From contig JBPJFZ010000007.1 of NCBI GenBank assembly GCA_051208035.1, positions 1 through 64,000 of the forward strand: a DNA stretch of 64,000 bases. The letters are read 5' to 3'. Source of the stretch: JACKOB01 sp024234575. GTDB lineage: Bacteria > Pseudomonadota > Gammaproteobacteria > Pseudomonadales > Oleiphilaceae. The notes beneath the pieces were generated by a model, which saw only the letters and a program-made list of their open reading frames with translations, did not search any database and was not told where the DNA came from. The translations under genes were made by a program, and so were the position numbers. Below are positions 55,160 to 62,440 of the stretch, piece after piece; the stretch's first letter is position 1; each line of letters starts with the position of its first letter.

Positions 55160-55183
55160 GTTTTGAACTATGTTTTGAACTAC
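55160..55183. repeat. 12-base tandem repeat upstream of the beta-propeller gene
   Basis: GTTTTGAACTAT (55160-55171) and GTTTTGAACTAC (55172-55183), with a degenerate third copy beginning at 55184. It lies 27 bases upstream of the minus-strand gene start, in its probable promoter. Confidence 0.6.
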
Positions 55184-55415
55184 GTTTTTTAACACTAATT
55201 GTGCGGCCACAAAACCTGTTAGAGCAATATGTTAGCGGTTAGCGATTGTTTTTTACTAATTCACTTAACTTTGCTGGTGTGCAGATCAGCAAAATGCTGT
55301 TTTACCGTCTATTCTTAATTCTGAGGGACTCAGGTCATTGATTTCTGTCTGTGCTCGTAGAAGTCATGAGTCCAAGCGATTCGTTTTCTGAAAATTATGC
55401 GATGAAGGGTTTATT

Positions 55416-58400
55416 GTGCTGTTCGATGCAGGTGCTATAAAAGGCAAAGATTGGGTTGCGGCAGGGGTACACCTGCTGATGCTGCTTTGTCTGTGGTTCT
55501 CTAGTGCGGTAAATGCATCGTCTCATGACAGCGGCATTCTTGGCCATCAGGCAGAAAAAGAGGTCCCGGCCTTTGTGCCCCCTCAGCGGCCGGTTTTACT
55601 GTACGATGAAACTGACGAATATCCTCTTGACCAAAAACTCCGTTATCTCGAAGACCCCTCTACCCTGATGACAATCGATGATGTACGTCAGGAGTCCATG
55701 ACAGAAAAATTTCTTATTCAGAACAAAGATTCGCTTAATTTTGGTTATACCACCAGCGCTTTCTGGATCAAGGCTCCCGTACGTTATAAAGGCAACAAAG
55801 ACCGTGCGGAGTATTGGCTTGAGCTGGATATTCCTTTGCTGGATAACGCTGAGCTTTTCATTATTAACGAGAAAGGTAAGGTGGTTAGCAAACAGTCGGG
55901 CTACGAAAAGCCGCTGGCTGAGCGAGATCTTGCCTACGTTAATAACGTATTCGCATTTCAAATGCAGCGTGATGAAGAACTAACGCTTTTTATTCGGGTA
56001 CAAAGCACATTCTCAATGCACATGCCTGTGGCTATCTACACACCGAGAGGTTTTGCCGAAAAAGCGTCGGTGGTAGAGACATTTTATGGCTTGTTTTTAG
56101 GGGCGATGATTATCATGATCGCCTACAACATGTTTGTGTATGTATCAGTTCGAGAAAAAGCCTATTTCTATTATGTTCTCTACATAATGATCTATCTGGT
56201 ATTTATCCTGACAGAGCGCATGCACGGCTTGCAGGTGTTTGGTGAAGTGCCCCCCATGTTCCATAAGGATAACCTCGCGGTGTATATCTGGAGTTCCTGG
56301 GTGGGTGCTTTCATGATGGCGCGATATTTTATCGACTCGCCGAAAAATGCGCCTGATATGGATCGGGTGATCAAGCTAAGTATTTACGCATCGATTGTCT
56401 CCATTGTTATTTCCCTCTTTACTGTCACCGATGACCCGACGACAACGATTCAGTGGGCAGTCATCGGTACGGTCATTAATACCTTTATTATTTCCTGGTT
56501 TGGTTACACAGCAATGAAGCGCGGCTTTCCTGGTGGCAGCATGTACTTCCTGGCGTGGTTTATGAACTTTGCCGGGGTTGCGCTATATTCGTTTACGGTC
56601 GCAGGCAAAGTACCTCTGAATATTGTTACGGCAAACTCCCCCCAATTTGGCATATTGTGCCAGTTGGTGTTTATTTCGTTTGCACTAGCGGATCGCATAA
56701 AGGTTGCCCAGAAAATTGCTTTGGAAGCGAATGCTAGAGCGATGAGTCACCTGCAGCGTTATCAGTCGCTGTTTGATAATGCCGTTGAGGGCATATTTCA
56801 AATTTCGCTTGAGCGTCGCTTTATCGATGCGAATCCATCGATGGTATCGCTTATGGGGTATTCCTCATTTAGTGAGATGTCAGAAGCGACGCCCGACGCC
56901 CTCAAGGCTTGTTACAGCGATCCTAAAATTCTCACTACGATACTATCCGAGCTCAAGGCAGGGCGAGATGTGACAAATATCGAGTCACAATACCAGGACC
57001 GTTACGGTAACAAGCGTTGGGCTGGTTCAACACTGAGAATTGTTTTTGAGAACAAAGGCGTCCCCACGCATCTTGAGGGCTCGTTTGTCGATATTTCTGA
57101 ACAGAAAGAAAAAGAAAAATTTGAGCGTGAACGTGAACAGGATCGTATGCAGCGTCAGGTTGCCGAGGCTTCAGCCAATGCCAAGAGCCAGTTTTTGGCT
57201 AATATGAGCCACGAAATCAGAACGCCGTTGACGGCAATTATCGGTTATGGCGAGTCGCTGCTGGATGAATCCATGACCGTAGAAGAAAAGCGAAAGTCTG
57301 CCGAAACCGTTGTCCGCAGTGGTCGCCATCTATTAGAACTGATAAACGATATTCTTGATCATTCTAAAATTGATGCGAACAAACTGGAAGTAGAGATTAT
57401 CCCTGTTTCTCTTTTGGAGATGGTATCGGAAGTGAAGTCTTACTTTGAGCCTAAAGCCTCTCAGAAAGGCCTGGAATTTAGCATACAGTATGACTTCCCT
57501 TTACCGGAAAAAATACATACCGACCCTACCCGGTTAAAGCAGATACTTATCAACCTTTGCGGCAATGCACTGAAGTTTACTGACCGGGGCAGTATCCGTA
57601 TTAATGTTCGCTGTGATCGCGATAATGAAAAAATGTACATACGAATCGTGGATACCGGCATAGGTCTCAAGCCCGAGCAGATGTCACGCCTGTTTGATCC
57701 ATTTGCGCAAGCAGCACCTTCTATCGCTCGAGAGTATGGTGGCACCGGGTTAGGGCTCAATATCTCCAAACGGCTTGCAGAACTCCTTGGCGGGACTATT
57801 CGTGTTACCAGCACCTATGGTCAGGGTAGTGAATTTGAGGTAGCGGTATCAACCGGTATGTTGACCCGTGTGAAATTTATTCGGGACGGCAGTGAATTGA
57901 GCCAGAGTCAGACAAGTATCAGAATAACAGCGGCACCGACTCTGCGCGGATCTATTCTTTATGCGGAAGATAACGAGGTCAATCGGCGGCTGATCGAGTT
58001 ACTGGTTCGCAAGACCGGTGCTGATCTGACAATGGTTGTGAATGGCGCAGAAGCCTTGAAAGCAGCTTCTGAGAAGCATTTCGATCTGATATTAATGGAC
58101 ATTCAAATGCCGGTAATGGATGGCCGGGATGCCACCGAGGCCATACGCAAATCGGGAAATACCACACCGATTATCGCGCTCACTGCCAATATCATGGCTG
58201 AAGACTTACGGGAATATCGTGAAGCTGGCTGTAACGATTGCCTTGCCAAACCTGTCGACAAGAAGCGATTTTACGCAACCTTGGCGCACTATCTGGAAGA
58301 AATTGAAACAGAGCCACAAACAGGTCCCCTGCCTCGTTTTTCAGGAACGGTACTTGTGGCTGAAGACAACAAAGATAATCAAATATTGATGCAACGTTAC

Positions 58401-59039
58401 CTGCAGAAAGTTGGCGTTAATGTTGTGATCGCCTGTAATGGCCGTGAGGCGGTGCAAAAATCACTGACGCAAACCGTGGACATCGTTTTGATGGATCATC
58501 ATATGCCCGAAATGGAAGGCCCCGATGCCATTCGGATGTTGCGGCAGGCAGGCTTCAGAAGGCCGATCTATTCCTTTACCGCCAGCGACTCCAAAGATGA
58601 TCTCGACTGCCTGAAAAAGGCTGGCAGTGATGGCGTCCTACCCAAGCCAGTAGACAGGATGCGACTGTATGACTTGCTTGGACGATACCTGCAAAGCGAA
58701 GCCTCAGACAATATTGAAAACAGCGCAGAGCTGGAATATGAAGAACTTAAGCCAATTATTGCTGAATTTATCAGTAACCTGCCAGAGCGAATCGCGCAGA
58801 TGCGGGCCTTTTCAAAAAATGCGCAATGGGATGAAGTGCGAAAAATTGCCCATCAGATAAAGGGCATTGCAGGCTCTATGGGCTATCCTGTACTTACAGA
58901 GAAGGCTAAAAAGCTAGATATGATTATTAAGGACGGAGCGGTAGAAGACTACTCAGCTTTATTGGATTCAGTGATTGATGAGGCGGAACGTGCCATTGGT
59001 AGTGTTCATGCCAAAGAGATGGCTAGTACCGGTTCATAA
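55416..59039 (+). CDS. 7TMR-DISM hybrid sensor histidine kinase with two receivers and HPt
   Basis: 1207 residues; GTG start with GAAGGG upstream. A signal-like hydrophobic segment (VAAGVHLLMLLCLWFSSAV), a periplasmic 7TMR-DISMED2 domain (FGYTTSAFWIKAPV and EYWLELDIPLLDNAELFII), seven membrane helices (about 225-430), PAS (about 448-565), HisKA with H599 (ANMSHEIRTPL), HATPase (NALKFTDRG, DTGIGL, GTGLGLNISK), receivers with D895 (LMDIQMP) and D1027 (LMDHHMP), and HPt H1146 (AHQIKGIAGSMG). Complete phosphorelay kinase. The next two genes are probably in the same unit. Confidence 0.95.
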   Translation: MLFDAGAIKGKDWVAAGVHLLMLLCLWFSSAVNASSHDSGILGHQAEKEVPAFVPPQRPVLLYDETDEYPLDQKLRYLEDPSTLMTIDDVRQESMTEKFLIQNKDSLNFGYTTSAFWIKAPVRYKGNKDRAEYWLELDIPLLDNAELFIINEKGKVVSKQSGYEKPLAERDLAYVNNVFAFQMQRDEELTLFIRVQSTFSMHMPVAIYTPRGFAEKASVVETFYGLFLGAMIIMIAYNMFVYVSVREKAYFYYVLYIMIYLVFILTERMHGLQVFGEVPPMFHKDNLAVYIWSSWVGAFMMARYFIDSPKNAPDMDRVIKLSIYASIVSIVISLFTVTDDPTTTIQWAVIGTVINTFIISWFGYTAMKRGFPGGSMYFLAWFMNFAGVALYSFTVAGKVPLNIVTANSPQFGILCQLVFISFALADRIKVAQKIALEANARAMSHLQRYQSLFDNAVEGIFQISLERRFIDANPSMVSLMGYSSFSEMSEATPDALKACYSDPKILTTILSELKAGRDVTNIESQYQDRYGNKRWAGSTLRIVFENKGVPTHLEGSFVDISEQKEKEKFEREREQDRMQRQVAEASANAKSQFLANMSHEIRTPLTAIIGYGESLLDESMTVEEKRKSAETVVRSGRHLLELINDILDHSKIDANKLEVEIIPVSLLEMVSEVKSYFEPKASQKGLEFSIQYDFPLPEKIHTDPTRLKQILINLCGNALKFTDRGSIRINVRCDRDNEKMYIRIVDTGIGLKPEQMSRLFDPFAQAAPSIAREYGGTGLGLNISKRLAELLGGTIRVTSTYGQGSEFEVAVSTGMLTRVKFIRDGSELSQSQTSIRITAAPTLRGSILYAEDNEVNRRLIELLVRKTGADLTMVVNGAEALKAASEKHFDLILMDIQMPVMDGRDATEAIRKSGNTTPIIALTANIMAEDLREYREAGCNDCLAKPVDKKRFYATLAHYLEEIETEPQTGPLPRFSGTVLVAEDNKDNQILMQRYLQKVGVNVVIACNGREAVQKSLTQTVDIVLMDHHMPEMEGPDAIRMLRQAGFRRPIYSFTASDSKDDLDCLKKAGSDGVLPKPVDRMRLYDLLGRYLQSEASDNIENSAELEYEELKPIIAEFISNLPERIAQMRAFSKNAQWDEVRKIAHQIKGIAGSMGYPVLTEKAKKLDMIIKDGAVEDYSALLDSVIDEAERAIGSVHAKEMASTGS

Positions 59040-59071
59040 ACAAGTAGCAAGCGAAATAATGAGACGAGACT

Positions 59072-59605
59072 ATGGTAACTAATCGGGCAGCGAAACATAA
59101 CGAGCGCACGGCAATGAACTTAATGTATGGCACTTACTCGGATGTGCTGTTCATTCTCTTCCCGTTTCTGGTGATAGCACTCCAACGCGTGTGGAACGGT
59201 GAGGGGATAGAAATACTCCAGCAACCCGATTTGTCGGTGGCCTCAGCGATATTAGCAGGTATGAGTGTGGGTAAGTTTGTGCTTGGCTTAATCAGTGATG
59301 ATCGCATGAGCCAATATCGCGAACGCATTGTATTTTTTATTGCAGTGACTATATTTTTTGTGATGGGGCCTTCTCTCATGTTGATCACCAAAATGGTGGG
59401 GGCAAGTGAGGTGCCTAAGTTCGTTATCTTTATCCAGCCAATTGTGCTTATAATAGCCATATCAGTCTATACCGTTGCTATAGGTATTAGCCGGATGCTT
59501 AATAAAGATAGTGATGACGAGGAGTTATCAGACAACGCTGTTGCCAGGCCCGATGCACCTGAGCCTATAAAGATAGATACTCCTGATACGACGAACAAAC
59601 AGTAA
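59072..59605 (+). CDS. Hypothetical four-helix membrane protein
   Basis: 177 residues. Membrane segments at about 24-41, 58-77, 87-107 and 117-140, then a charged acidic and proline-rich cytoplasmic tail (DSDDEELSDNAVARPDAPEP). No family recognised. It starts 32 bases after the 7TMR kinase and 29 before the receiver gene, so it probably belongs to the same signalling unit. Confidence 0.7.
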   Translation: MVTNRAAKHNERTAMNLMYGTYSDVLFILFPFLVIALQRVWNGEGIEILQQPDLSVASAILAGMSVGKFVLGLISDDRMSQYRERIVFFIAVTIFFVMGPSLMLITKMVGASEVPKFVIFIQPIVLIIAISVYTVAIGISRMLNKDSDDEELSDNAVARPDAPEPIKIDTPDTTNKQ

Positions 59606-59634
59606 CGATTCAGCAGAGCAATTGGCAGAAGTGT

Positions 59635-60054
59635 ATGAAACAGGTAGGCGTATTAATTGTTGAAGACGACCCGGCGATGTCGAAGCTACTGAAGGCGACG
59701 CTAAACAATGCCGGTGTTGCCCGCATTGGCGAAGCCTTTGATGGGAATACGGGCATCCAAAAATTTCTTGAGGATAGCTACGATATCGTCATGTTGGATA
59801 TTGGTCTGCCTGATATGGACGGCTTGAAGATATTGGCAACACTTAAACGTTTGAAAAAAGATGCGTTTATCGTTTTAGTGACAGGCGATGACTCCATTGA
59901 AAGCATCCAGACCGCCATTTCCAGTGGTGCCAATGGGTATGTTGTGAAGCCCTACTCACAAGAAAAAATTATGGATGTCATTAACAACTATATGTTGACC
60001 TGTGATGTCGATGAAAACATCGTTCGCCACTTGCATACGCCGGGCGAGTTTTAG
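59635..60054 (+). CDS. Stand-alone response receiver (CheY-like)
   Basis: 139 residues, one receiver domain. Acidic pocket VEDDPAMSKL, phospho-acceptor aspartate in VMLDIGLPDMDG, threonine in VTGDDS and lysine in VVKPYSQEK. No output domain. It should accept phosphate from the HPt of the neighbouring kinase. A strong terminator follows. Confidence 0.93.
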   Translation: MKQVGVLIVEDDPAMSKLLKATLNNAGVARIGEAFDGNTGIQKFLEDSYDIVMLDIGLPDMDGLKILATLKRLKKDAFIVLVTGDDSIESIQTAISSGANGYVVKPYSQEKIMDVINNYMLTCDVDENIVRHLHTPGEF

Positions 60055-60072
60055 CCCCTGTTCTGTTAGTAC

Positions 60073-60100
60073 AAAAAGCCACAGCATGCTGTGGCTTTTT
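60073..60100. terminator. Bidirectional terminator after the receiver gene
   Basis: Perfect palindrome AAAAAGCCACAG / CTGTGGCTTTTT with loop CATG, T-run on both strands; serves the receiver gene and the minus-strand gene ending at 60120. Confidence 0.93.
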
Positions 60101-60119
60101 CGTTACGGATTTCTGTTAC

Positions 60120-60380
60120 TCAGGCAACTTGCTTGGCAATCCATGAGTTGTACTTTGTTGCGAGGGCGCGTACATATTTTGCTTCATCCCCTTCTAACTT
60201 CGCCAGAATGCCTTTAAAAATCCAACCACGTTCGTAAATACCTATCAGACGTGGTTCGTCGTCGATATTTATTCTTTGGTTCAGTTTTTTGCAGATGGCG
60301 TCCAAAAGCGGCAGCTTTGCTGGTCGGCGCAGTGGTAAATCCTGCTTTTCCTGCTTTTTATAAACTGGTTTGCGTGTCAT
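60120..60380 (-). CDS. Hypothetical small basic protein behind a structured leader
   Basis: 86 residues from ATG 60380, preceded by AAGAGG at good spacing; a frame to 60404 is open but lacks a ribosome site. The N-terminal 25 residues are strongly basic (TRKPVYKKQEKQ, LRRPAK), and the rest is mostly helical (LLDAICKKLNQRI, GDEAKYVRALATKYNSW). Function unknown; a nucleic-acid-binding role is only a guess from charge. Directly downstream of an attenuator-like leader. Confidence 0.65.
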   Translation of the reverse strand: MTRKPVYKKQEKQDLPLRRPAKLPLLDAICKKLNQRINIDDEPRLIGIYERGWIFKGILAKLEGDEAKYVRALATKYNSWIAKQVA

Positions 60381-60402
60381 GGTATTTACCTCTTGATTAG
60401 GC

Positions 60403-60451
60403 AAAAAAAAACCCGGAAGTCAGAAGCTTTCCAGGTTTTTTGGGAAAGCTC
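60403..60451 (-). promoter_or_regulatory. Attenuator-like pair of mutually exclusive hairpins
   Basis: Terminator: ACCTGGAA (60436-60429) with TTCCGGGT (60418-60411), then nine T (60411-60403). Competing antiterminator: GAGCTTTCC (60451-60443) with GGAAAGCTT (60432-60424). Both need the bases at 60432-60429, so only one can form. It lies 22 bases upstream of the gene start at 60380. Confidence 0.6.
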
Positions 60452-60478
60452 CAGAGAACCTTCCATGAATGATCAGGA

Positions 60479-60562
60479 CTAGGTTCGTAGACCACCACAC
60501 AGGCATAAACGGGCAGCTATGCTGTGCTTGCGTAATACACTGTTAACTGGCATGTCTGACAT
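60479..60562 (-). CDS. Candidate 27-aa leader peptide ORF
   Basis: An ATG at 60562 with AGGACCAAAG upstream opens a 27-codon frame (MSDMPVNSVLRKHSIAARL... ending GGLRT) stopping at 60479, 28 bases before the attenuator. Within it a bulged stem-loop pairs cacag-g-cata (60498-60507) with tatgctgtg (60518-60526). A short ORF followed by alternative hairpins fits transcription attenuation. The whole stretch could equally be a non-coding small RNA. Confidence 0.45.
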   Translation of the reverse strand: MSDMPVNSVLRKHSIAARLCLCGGLRT

Positions 60563-60771
60563 CTTTGGTCCTGATTAATAACCTGGCGATTGACACCAGG
60601 CTGATCAAAATAAATGCTATTGGGTAATGTTGCTCAGCCCAACTGTAACGATTGCTGACAGCAATAACTTCTCTTTTTGTGTCAACTCAGCTGAGTCTAA
60701 TCCGAGGATAGAATATTTCAATATAATTTTAATTAATTTGATTGTCGCTGAAGGGGAATCACTACCAGGCG
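60563..60771. other. Leader/intergenic stretch upstream of the candidate leader peptide
   Basis: About 210 bases with no convincing gene. A CCTGGTG / CGCCAGG stem-loop (7 bp, one wobble) lies at about 60581-60599, and a TTGACA hexamer on the minus strand at about 60680 could be a -35 element without a clear -10. A 60-codon frame overlapping the exonuclease end is not supported. Confidence 0.35.
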
Positions 60772-61257
60772 TTAGACGCCATGGTGCAGGCGGTTCCACG
60801 TTTTATGCAAGATCAATGCGTCGTTATCCGCTCTATGGGTTTTTATTTCAGACTCAATGACGACGGACTCGCGGGTACTTTGCCAGGCTTGTGCGCGAGT
60901 CTTATTCAGTAGAACCGAAATGCTTTCCAGCTGGAAGCGAGGTTTGATTTTGGCTGCACGGTATAACCGGTACAGCCAGAAGCTGTCGAATGTCCACGCA
61001 TCGCAATAGACGATATCAGGTAAGTGTTGGTTAAGGCTTTCTGCAACTTCGCTAATTTCTAAACCATGCTCAATCAGCGTTTCTCTGGCAATACCATGAA
61101 TCTCTTGTGCTTGCTCGGACCAGTCCAGCCAAAGAACATGAGGTTTAATGAGCCAGCTAGAGGTTTCACCTTCGGGAGAACAAACGCCTACCTCAATCGG
61201 ATAACTTGATATCAGGTCGAGACTAGAGGCTTCAAAGTCTATAAAAGTAGGAGTCAC
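60772..61257 (-). CDS. DEDDh-type 3'-5' exonuclease-like protein
   Basis: 161 residues. FIDFEASSLD supplies the DE pair, CDAWTFDSFWL the middle aspartate, and HRADNDA the H and final D, completing the DEDDh set. Family includes RNase T and DnaQ-like exonucleases. Single domain, small for the family. Substrate unknown. Confidence 0.85.
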   Translation of the reverse strand: MTPTFIDFEASSLDLISSYPIEVGVCSPEGETSSWLIKPHVLWLDWSEQAQEIHGIARETLIEHGLEISEVAESLNQHLPDIVYCDAWTFDSFWLYRLYRAAKIKPRFQLESISVLLNKTRAQAWQSTRESVVIESEIKTHRADNDALILHKTWNRLHHGV

Positions 61258-61351
61258 AGGTATTTAGTAGCGTCTCAGGATATAGGTGCGAGTTGAAAGT
61301 TGGCGTTTGCACAGTATAGACAATATTGTGACGGCTGTATGAAATTCAATG

Positions 61352-61406
61352 GGCGCTGTCCAAAAAAGCTACCCGGATTGAGTTTCGATAGCTCCTGGAC
61401 AGCGCC
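61352..61406. other. Long imperfect palindrome between two minus-strand genes
   Basis: Outer arms GGCGCTGTCCA (61352-61362) and TGGACAGCGCC (61396-61406), 11 bp perfect, enclosing inner arms AGCTA (61367-61371) and TAGCT (61389-61393). On the minus strand the inner hairpin is followed by TTTTTT. It lies 6 bases past the stop of the gene at 61413-62120, so it may be its terminator or a repeat element. Confidence 0.55.
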
Positions 61407-61412
61407 TGAGCG

Positions 61413-62120
61413 TTATCTATTCGGAATCATTCTGGAAATAGACGAAGAGGAAGGGCCGGATAACGGTGTATAAATCAGCTCGTTGCCGGTGACTTCAGGG
61501 AAGTAAACCACCATTTGCGCCTGATCATCAAGTTGGCGGTGATAAATCACCGTTAGTAAGCCGGGTCTTTCATCGGCCAAATATTTGATGGTCTCCCGAT
61601 GTTTATCCTGAGCTAGATTAATGCGTACGGCTTCGCTGGTTTTATCAAATTTCTCTGAGGAAAACAGCATCTCGGTAACGTATTTGCGTAACTTTTGAAA
61701 CTCTGGCGCTCGAGGGCTTTCTGCCAGCTCTTCAGCGACGGTTACTGTGCGCGCTGTGGCGCTTGCAGAGTGGTCAGATGCATCCATCGCCTGGGTGATA
61801 GAGATGCCTGCGGCTGTTGGTGGTAGCTGGTCGAGATCGTTGGCGGACGATGCCAGCTGGTTTTGTCCATCCTCTGTCCACTTGTTGATGCCTGTGCCTA
61901 ATCCAATCCAGCCAACGGCGCTGGCGAGCAATAAAAAGCCATAGAAACGGTGGTAAGGAATTTCACGGTGCGACTGATCTTTTACCACGCGCTCGGGTTG
62001 TGATTTGAGTAACAAAGAGCCAAAAGTCGCTGTTATTAGCGCCATGGCGAGAAAACAAATGGGTAATACCCACTGCAAGACGATGGATGAAGCCATGTCG
62101 TCCACGAGTTTGCCCCTCAT
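61413..62120 (-). CDS. Hypothetical membrane protein (two helices)
   Basis: Up to 235 residues; starts possible at ATG 62120, GTG 62105 (GAGGGG at good spacing) and ATG 62096. Two membrane helices (IVLQWVLPICFLAMALITAT and FYGFLLLASAVGWIGLG), then a soluble region with ETIKYLADERPGLLTVIYHR and MVVYFPEVTG. No family recognised. Confidence 0.65.
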   Translation of the reverse strand: MRGKLVDDMASSIVLQWVLPICFLAMALITATFGSLLLKSQPERVVKDQSHREIPYHRFYGFLLLASAVGWIGLGTGINKWTEDGQNQLASSANDLDQLPPTAAGISITQAMDASDHSASATARTVTVAEELAESPRAPEFQKLRKYVTEMLFSSEKFDKTSEAVRINLAQDKHRETIKYLADERPGLLTVIYHRQLDDQAQMVVYFPEVTGNELIYTPLSGPSSSSISRMIPNR

Positions 62121-62440
62121 TCAAGAGTTAAAATTGTTGTAATTTTTACGTTCGCTGAATAAATGTACAGCACCTGATTAGTAAATATCAAGCCAATAAA
62201 CAAAACTGTGGTGTGCGTCACGTATTTAAGTTTGTTTCATGATGTTGCAAAAATTTACAATTCAACTCCAAATATCTTTCGAATAAATCAGCATGTGTAG
62301 GGGATACGGGGAACCGTTTATTTCATTGCAGTAAATGCGAAAGAGTAGTGGATTGGCTCTGCGGTGGGGGTTGGGATATCGAGCTTGTTGCATTCCCGTG
62401 TAGTGGTCAGTTGAGCTCTCTCGCCCGAGGTCATAACAGT
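62121..62440. other. Divergent intergenic region
   Basis: 320 bases between the membrane-protein gene and the PAS sensor gene. AT-rich near 62121-62280. No gene, terminator or strong operator seen; it must contain two divergent promoters. Confidence 0.4.

Noticed and set aside
60617..60799. 60-codon minus-strand frame overlapping the exonuclease end
   Set aside because: No ribosome site at its start, overlaps a real gene, and its stop lies upstream of the structured leader.
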